In this document: positions 1 to 7,054 of the stretch, in pieces
Position numbering within the stretch: the first letter of the stretch is position 1
Layout: the number at the start of each line of letters is the position of its first letter
Origin: Bacteroidota bacterium
Lineage (GTDB): Bacteria; Bacteroidota; Bacteroidia; Bacteroidales; WCHB1-69
Reading direction: 5' to 3'
Assembly: GCA_009786185.1 (NCBI GenBank)
Contig: WQTS01000131.1
Span: 1-51,067 of the forward strand
Length of the DNA stretch: 51,067 nt
Notes under the pieces: generated by a model
What the model was told of the DNA's origin: nothing
The model's database searches: none
What the model saw: the letters and a program-made list of their open reading frames with translations, nothing else
Made by a program: the position numbers and the translations under genes

Positions 1-642
1 TTCCAATTGCAGTAACCAATGAATGTAAGTTCCCAAATCGTTTAACTCAAACGCCTGCTCTTCCGTAATCTCAAATCGTTCATACATTTTAGTTAAAGTT
101 ATCATTGCCTCTTTGTAATTATTCTCCTTTAAGTAAGTTTCAACAACGTCTATTGATATTATGTATTGGTTTTCAACAAATTGACTTTCTCTTACAATTA
201 TGCAACCATGTTCAGTTACTAAATTTTGCAATTGTCCAAACGATGTTGCCGGTTTTAGTTTTACGGTAAATTCGTTGGTAGGCGCTAACAATTGGTCACT
301 TTCATATTCCAACATAAGTTGGGTAGAGATTATATTTGGGTTTTCTCTAAATTTATTTACTGTTCCCAAAGAAAAACTTTCGCCATTTTTTGTCTCCAAA
401 ATGACAAATAAATCAAAAGTTTGTTTGTTTAAAGCGTCCAAACAAATAGATTCATCTGCTTGCATAAGCGCTAATAAACTTTGGGTATCTGCATTTTCCG
501 TTAACTTAATAAACATCTTATCCGCTCTCTCGGTCAGAAAGATTTTTTCTCCGAAATAATAATAAAAATCATTACCCGCTTGCTGCGCATGAAGATAAAA
601 ACAAAATAATAGTGTTGCGAAAATAATAACTGTTTTCTTCAT
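1..642 (-). CDS. Secreted protein with subtilase-type N-terminal region, hybrid, partial at window edge
   Basis: The ATG is at 642 and the frame stays open to the left edge, so the C terminus is missing. Residues 1-19 form a signal peptide ending in HAQ. Residues 20-164 match the N-terminal region of the broken subtilase at 9004-10836 word for word in places: YYYxGEKIFL, an NPxIIS word, NEFxVKLK and VENQ. After ISI (162-164) the similarity stops abruptly. A helical, acidic segment follows (residues 165-214) where the protease would continue toward its catalytic domain. It looks like a protease propeptide region joined in frame to the tail of another secreted protein, by domain shuffling or deletion. 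It lies 12 bases after the Ig-like lipoprotein gene and is probably co-transcribed. No catalytic residues are visible, so I assign no activity. Confidence 0.7.
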   Translation of the reverse strand, partial: MKKTVIIFATLLFCFYLHAQQAGNDFYYYFGEKIFLTERADKMFIKLTENADTQSLLALMQADESICLDALNKQTFDLFVILETKNGESFSLGTVNKFRENPNIISTQLMLEYESDQLLAPTNEFTVKLKPATSFGQLQNLVTEHGCIIVRESQFVENQYIISIDVVETYLKENNYKEAMITLTKMYERFEITEEQAFELNDLGTYIHWLLQLE

Positions 643-654
643 AGTCAATAAGAG

Positions 655-1269
655 TTAGTGTTTTCTTTCAAAAATAAAAATACCAGGATTTGGTAGAGTA
701 GGGTCGGAAGTTTTTCTTTCAAACTTAGTATTATTTATTACGTGAAAATAGGTAGTTGAGGTACGACCTCTATCATCTGTCAATTTGATAGAGTCTTTTA
801 TTATTTCATATTTAAAATAACGCATAACCTGAAGCTGCCCAGTAATGGCAAGATTTTCTCTATCTAGCAAATACCAAATATGGCACCCTTCGCAAGGAGA
901 TACTTCCTCGTATAATCCTAACTCCAATTCTATAAGCTGTGGCTCTTCTTCTATTACTATAACCGTACAATTTGCTGTTTTGTTGCCATCTGCTGTAGTT
1001 ACGGTAATCATGGCGGTACCCACAGCTTTTGCAGTAACCTTGCCGTTAACCACTGTAGCCACTGCGGGGTTATTGCTTGCCCAACTCACGGCTTTATTGT
1101 CTGCACCTTCCGGAAAAACGGTTACAACAAGGGTTTCTGTTTCGCCTACATTGAACGTTAATTCTGTTTTATTTAGTAGCACATCTGTTACTTTGGTCTT
1201 ACTGCATGAAGTAAAGATTGTTGCTAAAATTAGCAGAAATATTGTTAGTTTTAATAATGTTAGTTTCAT
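655..1269 (-). CDS. Big_2 (bacterial Ig-like) lipoprotein, copy A
   Basis: This 204-residue protein has a lipoprotein signal with lipobox FTSC (Cys22). A bacterial Ig-like group 2 domain spans about residues 25-105, with typical words such as VGETETL, VSWASNNP and VTAKAVGTAMI. A roughly 85-residue C-terminal domain follows (ELELGLYEEVSPC onward) that I cannot name. I chose ATG 1269; a TTG two codons upstream overlaps the previous stop and is unlikely. It is a tandem paralog of the gene at 1272-1895. It is probably a surface-exposed, membrane-anchored adhesion or scaffold-type protein; the function is unknown. Confidence 0.8.
   Translation of the reverse strand: MKLTLLKLTIFLLILATIFTSCSKTKVTDVLLNKTELTFNVGETETLVVTVFPEGADNKAVSWASNNPAVATVVNGKVTAKAVGTAMITVTTADGNKTANCTVIVIEEEPQLIELELGLYEEVSPCEGCHIWYLLDRENLAITGQLQVMRYFKYEIIKDSIKLTDDRGRTSTTYFHVINNTKFERKTSDPTLPNPGIFIFERKH
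951..1210. repeat. Direct repeat, Ig-domain copy A (partner 1577-1836)
   Basis: By hand alignment without gaps (offset 626), 246 of 260 bases match 1577-1836. Identity falls sharply on both sides. This points to recent duplication or gene conversion limited to the Ig-like domain. Confidence 0.85.
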
Positions 1270-1271
1270 AA

Positions 1272-1895
1272 TCAATAAGAGTTAATGTCTTTTTCAAAAA
1301 TAAAAATAAAAGGGCGTGGGCTGGAATGTTCAGAAAGGTCTATTTCAAATTTTGTACTATTTATTACGTAAAAATGATGATTTGTAGTACGACCATAACT
1401 ATCTGTTAATTTAATGGAGTCTTCCACTATTTCATATTTAAAATGCGCAGGAAGTCCAAGCATAGGATGAGTAGTAAGATTTTCTCTATCTATAAAATCC
1501 CAGTTACCGCATCCATTGCAAGGAGATACTTCAGTATATAATCCCAATTCTAACTCTATGGGCTGCGGCTTCTCTTCTATTACTATAACCGTACAATTTG
1601 CTGTTTTGTTGCCATCTGCTGTAGTTACGATAATCATGGCGGTACCCACAGCTTTTGCAGTAATCTTGCCGTTAGTTACTGTAGCTATTGCGGGGTTATT
1701 GCTTGCCCAACTCACGGCTTTATTGTCTGCATCTTCCGGAAAAACGGTTACAACAAGGGTTTCTGTTTCGCCTACACTGAGCGTTAACTCTGTTTTATTT
1801 AATAGCACATCTGTTACTTTAGTTTTACTGCATGAAACAAGAATTCCTGTTAAAATCAGTAAAAATGCTGCAAATTTTAAGAATATTGGTTTCAT
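1272..1895 (-). CDS. Big_2 (bacterial Ig-like) lipoprotein, copy B
   Basis: A 207-residue paralog of the next gene, with the same layout: signal peptide with lipobox LVSC, Ig-like group 2 domain, then the same unnamed C-terminal domain (ELELGLYTEVSPCNGC onward, CxxC-like). The Ig part is about 95% identical to copy A at DNA level, while the signal peptides and C-terminal halves differ much more. It begins 36 bases after rpsK stops, so it may be read from the ribosomal operon, an odd neighbour. The two copies end in homologous DNA, but a one-base length difference makes this copy run on to a TGA whereas copy A stops earlier at TAA. Confidence 0.8.
   Translation of the reverse strand: MKPIFLKFAAFLLILTGILVSCSKTKVTDVLLNKTELTLSVGETETLVVTVFPEDADNKAVSWASNNPAIATVTNGKITAKAVGTAMIIVTTADGNKTANCTVIVIEEKPQPIELELGLYTEVSPCNGCGNWDFIDRENLTTHPMLGLPAHFKYEIVEDSIKLTDSYGRTTNHHFYVINSTKFEIDLSEHSSPRPFIFIFEKDINSY
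1577..1836. repeat. Direct repeat, Ig-domain copy B (partner 951-1210)
   Basis: Partner of 951-1210, with 14 differences in 260 bases counted by eye. Both copies encode the lipoprotein cysteine and most of the Ig-like domain. Confidence 0.85.
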
Positions 1896-1897
1896 AC

Positions 1898-1928
1898 TTT
1901 AAGTTTTTAAATTCTTAAATTTTTAAAT
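1898..1928. repeat. TTTAAA-type AT repeat between rpsK and lipoprotein gene
   Basis: The short spacer is built almost wholly of TTAAATT/TTTTTAAA words with inverted symmetry. It is the same style as the repeat at 6226-6300. It fills most of the gap between the rpsK stop and the lipoprotein start. Confidence 0.5.
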
Positions 1929-1931
1929 GGA

Positions 1932-2321
1932 TTATACTCTTCTACGTTTCGGAGGACGACATCCATTGTGTGGCAATGGCGTTACGTCGGTAATCTCTTC
2001 TACCAATATACCTGCGGCATGGATGGTACGGATGGCTGATTCGCGTCCGCTGCCCGGTCCTTTTACAAACACTTTTACTTTGCGCAAGCCTAAATCGTAC
2101 GCAACTTTTGCGCAATCTTGAGCAGCCATTTGCGCTGCATAAGGCGTATTTTTTTTCGAACCTCTAAATCCCATTTTACCTGCTGACGACCAAGAAATTA
2201 CTTGTCCATCGCTGTTGGTGAGCGTTACAATCACGTTATTGAACGATGCGGAGATGAACGCTTTGCCCATTGCATCAATTCTAACGACTTTTTTCTTTAC
2301 GGTTTTTGTATTCTTTGCCAT
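1932..2321 (-). CDS. rpsK: 30S ribosomal protein S11
   Basis: The 129-residue protein is full length for S11, a protein of the small-subunit platform that contacts 16S rRNA and mRNA near the E site. Diagnostic words are [32 protein letters not shown] and the basic end PPKRRRV. It follows rpsM after 40 bases in the usual order. The genes that normally follow in Bacteroidota (rpsD, rpoA, rplQ) are missing; two Ig-like lipoprotein genes occupy that place. Confidence 0.97.
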   Translation of the reverse strand: MAKNTKTVKKKVVRIDAMGKAFISASFNNVIVTLTNSDGQVISWSSAGKMGFRGSKKNTPYAAQMAAQDCAKVAYDLGLRKVKVFVKGPGSGRESAIRTIHAAGILVEEITDVTPLPHNGCRPPKRRRV

Positions 2322-2361
2322 AATATTATAATTCCTTCTACTTGACTAAAATGATTAACTA

Positions 2362-2736
2362 TTATTTGGTTGCTTTTTTCTTGTTGGCAACAGTTTTCTT
2401 ACGTCCTTTACGGGTACGTGCATTGTTTTTAGTACTTTGTCCACGTAGTGGTAATCCGATACGATGACGAATACCGCGGTAACAGCCGATATCCATTAAA
2501 CGTTTGATGTTCATTTGAACCTCTGAACGCAACGCACCTTCTACTTTCATTTCATTGATGATTCCACGGAGAACAGACAATTCATCGTCATTCCATTCAT
2601 TAACTTTTTTACTGTAGTCTATGCCGGCTTTGTCGAGAATTTGTTTAGACATACTTCTGCCAATTCCGTAGATGTAGGTTAATCCTACCTCACCTCTTTT
2701 GTTTTTCGGTAAATCAATACCTGCAATTCTTGCCAT
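2362..2736 (-). CDS. rpsM: 30S ribosomal protein S13
   Basis: 124 residues, full length. S13 sits in the head of the small subunit and contacts the large subunit and P-site tRNA. Visible features are the start [27 protein letters not shown], the helix-hairpin-helix region, GCYRGIRHR and the lysine/arginine-rich C-terminal tail. Operon order rpmJ-rpsM-rpsK is as expected. Confidence 0.97.
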   Translation of the reverse strand: MARIAGIDLPKNKRGEVGLTYIYGIGRSMSKQILDKAGIDYSKKVNEWNDDELSVLRGIINEMKVEGALRSEVQMNIKRLMDIGCYRGIRHRIGLPLRGQSTKNNARTRKGRKKTVANKKKATK

Positions 2737-2768
2737 AAATTCTTACTGTTTATTTACTTGTTTAATAA

Positions 2769-2885
2769 TTATCCTTGACGTTGTTTAAATTTCGGGTTCT
2801 TTTTATTAATCACATAAACGACCCCTTTTCGTTTTACGATGATGCAATCCTCACTTCTTTTTTTTACAGATGCTCTTACTTTCAT
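2769..2885 (-). CDS. rpmJ: 50S ribosomal protein L36
   Basis: A 38-residue protein starting [14 protein letters not shown] and ending NPKFKQRQG, typical of L36. The zinc-ligand pattern is reduced: only one cysteine (Cys14) is present, so this is the C- form. It lies 14 bases after infA stops and 32 bases before rpsM, in normal order. It is short and easily missed by gene finders. Confidence 0.93.
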   Translation of the reverse strand: MKVRASVKKRSEDCIIVKRKGVVYVINKKNPKFKQRQG

Positions 2886-2899
2886 TGTTTTTATGTTTT

Positions 2900-3121
2900 T
2901 TATGATTTATGTCTAAATGTTATTCTTCCTTTGCTCAAATCGTAGGGCGACATTTCCACTTGCACTTTATCTCCGGGTAAAATTTTGATATAGTTCAAGC
3001 GCATTTTTCCGGCAATATGCGCCGTGATGATGTGTCCGTTTTCCAATTGCACGCGAAACATCGCGTTGCCTAACGCTTCTATAACGATGCCGTCGAGTTC
3101 AATGGAGGATTGTTTTGCCAT
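2900..3121 (-). CDS. infA: Translation initiation factor IF-1
   Basis: 73 residues from [11 protein letters not shown] to TFRHKS, one S1-like OB fold. IF-1 binds the A site of the 30S subunit during initiation. I chose ATG 3121 because it gives the family length; the frame is open 24 codons further upstream, but that part reads through a repeat element (3152-3208) and matches nothing in the family. Order map-infA-rpmJ is normal for Bacteroidota. Confidence 0.96.
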   Translation of the reverse strand: MAKQSSIELDGIVIEALGNAMFRVQLENGHIITAHIAGKMRLNYIKILPGDKVQVEMSPYDLSKGRITFRHKS

Positions 3122-3151
3122 TTGGTTTATGTTTTGTTTTTTGTTTTTGTT

Positions 3152-3208
3152 AATATAAACTACCCCGTCTCGCTTCGCGAGCCACCCCTTCAAAATTTGA
3201 AGGGGATT
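3152..3208. repeat. 57-bp double-palindrome (REP-like) element, copy 1
   Basis: The element holds two hairpins: CTCGC-TTC-GCGAG and CCCCTTCAAA-A-TTTGAAGGGG, both perfect. An inverted copy at 48272-48328 matches at 56 of 57 bases. It fills most of the map-infA spacer and is followed by a C/T-rich run to 3238. The structure resembles REP/BIME-type intergenic elements; there is no transposase nearby. Confidence 0.85.
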
Positions 3209-3238
3209 TTTCCCTTCTCCTTTTCTCCTTTCTTCTTT

Positions 3239-4036
3239 TTATCTCATGTTCACTTCAATTTCTTCATAGGAGGAAAGTATTTCCGTGCCGGTTTCCGTTA
3301 GTGCGACTTGGTGCTCGAAGTGGGCGGAAGGTTTCCGATCTAATGTTCGTACCGTCCAGCCATCGGGTTCGGTTTTTACTTTGTAGGTACCTCTGTTAAT
3401 CATAGGTTCGATACAAATTACCATTCCTTGTTTGAGCAACACGCCTTGTTTGGGTTTTCCGGTATTTTCAACCTCCGGAAATTCGTGCAGGTTTCTGCCG
3501 CATCCATGTCCGCACAAGTCGCGCACTACGCCATAGCCGAACGATTCTACATAACGCTGAATTGCGTTTCCGATATCGCCTGTGGTATTTCCTACTTTCG
3601 CTTGTTCAATTCCGAGATACAACGACTTTTTTGTGCGTTCCATCAGCAATTGTTTTTCTTCCGAAACATTTCCTACCGGAAAGGTGTAGGCAAAATCGCC
3701 GTGAAATCCGTTTTTATAAACCCCGCAATCTACAGAAACAATATCGCCATCTTGCAAGATTTGATTTCCCGGGATGCCGTGCACCACCACTTCATTTACC
3801 GAAACGCACAAGGTTGAAGGGAATCCGCGATACCCTTTAAACGAAGGCTCGGCGTTGTAGGCTCTGATATATTCTTCCGCAATTCTATCCAACATAATCA
3901 AGGGCACACCGGGCGCAATGCGTTTCGCCACTTCGGCTAAGGTTTTTCCAACTATCAAAGAACTTTCTTTTATTAACTGAATCTCTTCAGTGTTATATAT
4001 CTTGTATTTGTCTCTTTTTATCTTCAATCCATTCAA
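3239..4036 (-). CDS. map: Methionine aminopeptidase, type I
   Basis: Removes the initiator methionine from nascent proteins in the cytoplasm using two metal ions. The family ligands are visible: VSVDCGVYKNGFHGD (first two Asp), LCGHGCGRNLHE (His), CIEPMI (Glu) and HFEHQVALTE (final Glu). Start choice is a problem. No ATG is available before the conserved core; the best options are TTG at 4036 or TTG three codons later, both directly abutting the GAATT-type repeat at 4031-4098. The repeat may have replaced the original 5' end. The position between secY and infA is the normal one. Confidence 0.94.
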   Translation of the reverse strand: MNGLKIKRDKYKIYNTEEIQLIKESSLIVGKTLAEVAKRIAPGVPLIMLDRIAEEYIRAYNAEPSFKGYRGFPSTLCVSVNEVVVHGIPGNQILQDGDIVSVDCGVYKNGFHGDFAYTFPVGNVSEEKQLLMERTKKSLYLGIEQAKVGNTTGDIGNAIQRYVESFGYGVVRDLCGHGCGRNLHEFPEVENTGKPKQGVLLKQGMVICIEPMINRGTYKVKTEPDGWTVRTLDRKPSAHFEHQVALTETGTEILSSYEEIEVNMR

Positions 4037-4098
4037 ATTTTGAATTTTGAATTTTAAATTTTGAATTCATAATTCAAAATTCATAATTCAAAATTGAA
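4031..4098. repeat. 7-bp period GAATT/AATTC repeat between secY and map
   Basis: It reads as consecutive 7-base units of the form TTGAATT, then CATAATT and CAAAATT. The two halves are inverted relative to each other, so the RNA could fold into a long AU-rich hairpin. It fills the whole gap from the secY stop codon to the map start. A smaller relative follows obgE at 37722. Confidence 0.75.
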
Positions 4099-5445
4099 TT
4101 AGTATGCACTACTATTCCGCCCCTTAATTCTTCCTGATTTCGTCAATCCGTCATAATGCCTCATCAATAAGTGGCTTTCAATTTGTTGTAGCATATCTAA
4201 TACAACGCCCACCATAATTAACAATGAGGTACCGCCGAAGAACTGTGCAAACTGTTGGTTCACACCAAATAATCTCACAAATGCCGGCATGATAGCCACA
4301 AAACCTAAGAAAACAGAACCCGGCAATACGATTCTTGACATAATTTCATCAATCAAGTTTGCTGTTTGTTTTCCCGGTTTGGTTCCCGGAATAAAACCGC
4401 CGTTTTTCTTTAAATCTTCTGCAATCTGTTGTGGATTGATAGTAATAGCGGTATAAAAATAGGTAAAAGCAATAATGAGGAAGAAGAAAATAATGTTGTA
4501 TCCCAATCCATTAAAGTCAATAAAGCTCATCATTATGGTTCCGGGTTGGTCTGTAAATTTCACAAAAGTTAAAGGCAAAAACATGATAGCTTGTGCAAAA
4601 ATGATAGGCATTACACCGGCTGCGTTTACCTTCAAAGGCAAGAAGTTACGAACGCCGCCATATTGTTTGTTACCTACAATTCTTTTTGCATACTGTACCG
4701 GAATACGGCGTGTGCCTTGTACTAAAAGTACGCACATGGCAATAACCAACATCAAAATTACGATCTCAGCGATAAACACAATCGGGCCGCCGCTCTCGGT
4801 TAAACGAGCCATAAACTCGGATTGAAGTGCGAATGGGAAACGCGCAATAATACCCACCATAATAATGATGGAAATACCGTTTCCAAGTCCGTTATCTGTA
4901 ATACGCTCACCCAACCACATAATAAACAAGGTTCCTGCAATAAGAAGCAAGAACGCGGTTAGTGCAAATGCGGAAAAACCAAGAATTGAGGTCTCAATCA
5001 AAGACGGAGAAACCGCGTAAGCGAATTGAGAAGTAATATTAGCAATATAGGCAGGCGCTTGAACGCAAACCACTGCAATAGTTAAGTAACGTGTAATTTG
5101 ATTAATTTTTTTACGTCCGCTTTCTCCTTCTTTTTGAAGACGTTGGAAGTACGGAACCGCCAAAGTCATCAACTGAATTACGATAGACGCAGAGATATAG
5201 GGCATTACGCCCAACGCAAAAATAGAAGCATTAGAGAACGCACCTCCTGAGAACAAGTCCAACAAACCCATTAAACCCTCTTGCGCCTCTGCAGTAAATC
5301 TGGACAAGCTGCCGGGATTGATACCCGGAAGTACGATGTGAGCGCCCAAACGATATATAAACACAATGAATAATGTATAGATAATCCGTTTGCGCAAATC
5401 TTCAATGCGATATATGTTTTTTAGGGTGGTAAAAAATCTTTTCAT
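4099..5445 (-). CDS. secY: Preprotein translocase channel subunit SecY
   Basis: 448 residues, inner membrane, forming the Sec protein-conducting channel with SecE and SecG. The usual ten transmembrane segments can be traced. Family words include RLGAHIVLPGINP near the N terminus, LDLFSGGAFSNASIFALG (plug region), MWLGERITDNGLGNGIS, and the cytoplasmic loop with FVKFTDQPGT and KNGGFIPGTKPG. It lies 26 bases after rplO in normal operon order. Confidence 0.97.
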   Translation of the reverse strand: MKRFFTTLKNIYRIEDLRKRIIYTLFIVFIYRLGAHIVLPGINPGSLSRFTAEAQEGLMGLLDLFSGGAFSNASIFALGVMPYISASIVIQLMTLAVPYFQRLQKEGESGRKKINQITRYLTIAVVCVQAPAYIANITSQFAYAVSPSLIETSILGFSAFALTAFLLLIAGTLFIMWLGERITDNGLGNGISIIIMVGIIARFPFALQSEFMARLTESGGPIVFIAEIVILMLVIAMCVLLVQGTRRIPVQYAKRIVGNKQYGGVRNFLPLKVNAAGVMPIIFAQAIMFLPLTFVKFTDQPGTIMMSFIDFNGLGYNIIFFFLIIAFTYFYTAITINPQQIAEDLKKNGGFIPGTKPGKQTANLIDEIMSRIVLPGSVFLGFVAIMPAFVRLFGVNQQFAQFFGGTSLLIMVGVVLDMLQQIESHLLMRHYDGLTKSGRIKGRNSSAY

Positions 5446-5471
5446 ATCGTTTTTTCGTTTCTAAGTTACAA

Positions 5472-6185
5472 TTAATTTTCTTCTTCAGGTGTTACCGTAT
5501 TTGTTTCTTCTGCTACTAAGGGAACCTCATTAGATAAGGGTTCGGTTGCAGGCTCAGCAATTGGCGTTTCTTCTACTTTAGCTTCAACTACCGGAGCTAC
5601 TTCTTCCTCAACTTTAGTTTCTTCCACAACCGGAGCTGCTTCCGCTTTGGGTTCTTCAACCTTAGGTTCTTCAATTTTCACCTTTTCCGCTTTCGGCTTT
5701 TCTTCCTTTTTCTCTTCTACTTTCTCCCCTTCTTTTGCCATCAAAGCAATACATTTTCCACCGGCTTTTTCTATCGCTTCTATTGCAGATTTAGAAAACG
5801 CATGAGCGGTAACGGTAATTTTAGAGGTAATCTCACCATTTCCTAAAATCTTAATTTTATCTTTCATCGAAATAAGTCCGTTTGCTTTCATCAACTCCAA
5901 CGTGATTTCAGTTTGTTGGGTTTTGTCTACTAACATTTGCAATGTTCTTAAATTGATAGGGCTATATTCAATGCGATTGATGTTTTTGAAACCTCTTTTG
6001 GGAACCAATCTGTAAATGGGCATCTGTCCACCTTCGAAACCTAACTTACGGCTATATCCGGAACGAGACTGCTGTCCTTTATGACCTTTTGTAGACGTGC
6101 CGCCTTTTCCTGATCCTTGTCCTCTACCAATTCTTTTCGATGATTTCGTTGCGTTTGCTGCTGGTTTTAATTCGTGTAATTTCAT
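5472..6185 (-). CDS. rplO: 50S ribosomal protein L15 with long acidic C-terminal extension
   Basis: Residues 1 to about 148 are an ordinary L15: N-terminal MKLHELKPAA, the glycine/arginine-rich GRGQGSGKGGTSTKGHKGQ region, RSGYSRKLGFEGGQMP, and the C-terminal domain ending near CIALMAKEGE. L15 is a late assembly protein of the 50S subunit. An extra ~88 residues follow, made almost only of E, K, P, A, V and T in repeats such as EEPKVEEPKAEA. They are probably disordered and overall strongly acidic, which is unusual on an rRNA-binding protein. The frame is uninterrupted and the stop is real, so it is not a read-through artefact. Confidence 0.95.
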   Translation of the reverse strand: MKLHELKPAANATKSSKRIGRGQGSGKGGTSTKGHKGQQSRSGYSRKLGFEGGQMPIYRLVPKRGFKNINRIEYSPINLRTLQMLVDKTQQTEITLELMKANGLISMKDKIKILGNGEITSKITVTAHAFSKSAIEAIEKAGGKCIALMAKEGEKVEEKKEEKPKAEKVKIEEPKVEEPKAEAAPVVEETKVEEEVAPVVEAKVEETPIAEPATEPLSNEVPLVAEETNTVTPEEEN

Positions 6186-6225
6186 CGTGTTTTATCTTTA
6201 TTACTTATTATTTTTTTGGTTTATT

Positions 6226-6300
6226 GATTTAAAGATTTAAGAATTTAAAGATTTAAGGTTTGATGTTTGCTTTTAAATTTTTAAATCTTTTAAATCTTTT
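6226..6300. repeat. 8/9-bp period GATTTAA/TTTAAATC repeat between rpmD and rplO
   Basis: Two blocks face each other. 6226-6258 has 8-base units GATTTAAA, GATTTAAG, AATTTAAA, GATTTAAG; 6271-6300 has units TTTTAAAT and CTTTTAAAT. They are roughly inverse complements and could form an AU hairpin. The right block runs into the rpmD stop codon. Confidence 0.7.
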
Positions 6301-6478
6301 AAATTTCTTCAACTGTTATTAAATGTTTCACCTTTTCAACAATTCCCAAAATCTGCGGGGTAGGGTTATGCTCCACAGTTTGGTGCATTTTGCGAAGACC
6401 TAAGGCTTGCATAGAGCGTTTTTGTCTTTCCGGTCTGTCAATAATACTTTTTACTTGTGTAATTTTAATCTTTTTCAT
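6299..6478 (-). CDS. rpmD: 50S ribosomal protein L30
   Basis: 59 residues, the normal short bacterial L30: MKKIKITQVKSIIDRPERQK, LGLRKM, the HNPTPQILGIVEKVKHL region. ATG 6478 is chosen by family length; the frame is open further upstream without similarity. It is the first gene of the truncated ribosomal operon. In Bacteroidota rpsE normally precedes it, but here only a ~215-base leader and a promoter precede it. Confidence 0.95.
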   Translation of the reverse strand: MKKIKITQVKSIIDRPERQKRSMQALGLRKMHQTVEHNPTPQILGIVEKVKHLITVEEI

Positions 6479-6693
6479 CTCGTCTTTTTCTATTTTTGAT
6501 ATTAATTTTTGGCTATAAAACAAAAAAATAGCAGCGTTTTCGGAGCGAAATTGCAACTATTTAATCTCATTTTGCACTATACAATTCACCCACATCTATT
6601 CAACAGTCATTATATACGCTCCGTGAAATCAAGTAGTTAAGAGTTGTTTCGAGTAGGCTTTATCGGTCTTCTTTTTCACTTCAAAAAGGGTGG

Positions 6694-6701
6694 CAAAGAT
6701 A
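6694..6701 (-). promoter_or_regulatory. -7 box TATCTTTG for the rpmD-rpsK operon
   Basis: A perfect match to the Bacteroidota TAnnTTTG box. It implies a leader of a little over 200 bases before rpmD and that the ribosomal fragment is transcribed independently here. Confidence 0.6.
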
Positions 6702-6889
6702 GAATTTTTTTGATACGAAAAACAATGAATGTTTTTTTATAGAACGACGGCGGTACAATCACCGCTGAACGTGGGCTTTTCATAAAAAAACGTTAAAAAA
6801 TCTCGGTCTAACACAGAGAATAAGCAAAAATCATACTTTCGCCGAAAAAGTTATTAATTAACCTAAAATAAAATGTTTTATGAAATAAC

Positions 6890-6909
6890 AAATAATAATA
6901 ATAATAATA
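6890..6909. repeat. (AAT)n microsatellite next to a promoter
   Basis: Six AAT triplets lie directly upstream of, and partly overlap, the -7 box at 6908-6915, in the -7 to -33 spacer. Changes in triplet number would alter promoter spacing. Confidence 0.6.
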
Positions 6910-6915
6910 TCTTTG
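6908..6915 (+). promoter_or_regulatory. -7 box TATCTTTG for the 7055 gene cluster
   Basis: Perfect TAnnTTTG match, giving a ~130-base leader. The leader contains a hairpin-capable pair, CTTTTGAAA (6922-6930) and TTTCAAAAAG just after it. Confidence 0.5.
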
Positions 6916-7054
6916 TCGCAACTTTTGAAAGATTTTTCAAAAAGTTTTAATGGACTTCGGCTTTTTGAAAAATTAAAATGTTAAAAATGAATTATTCGGA
7001 GTCCCCTTAATTATTGTCTGCTTAAGGATACCGACGTTAAACTACCATTTAAAA

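Larger units (their letters stand above)
6479..7054. other. Divergent intergenic region between rpmD and the S74/T9SS gene
   Basis: I found no gene in these 576 bases. The left part is the leader of the minus-strand ribosomal transcript, with a -7 box at 6694-6701. The right part holds plus-strand -7-like boxes (TACTTTCG at 6834-6841 and TATCTTTG at 6908-6915), a run of six AAT triplets at 6891-6908, and a ~130-base leader for the gene at 7055. No remnant of rpsE can be read in any minus-strand frame. Confidence 0.6.

Noticed and set aside
845..1902. Plus-strand frames of 146 and 128 codons opposite the Ig-like lipoproteins
   Set aside because: They are antisense shadows of two near-identical genes with clear lipoboxes; their Thr/Val-rich translations match no signal or family.
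3110..3301. Small plus-strand frame across infA-map
   Set aside because: It reads through the palindrome element and antisense of map; no support as a gene.
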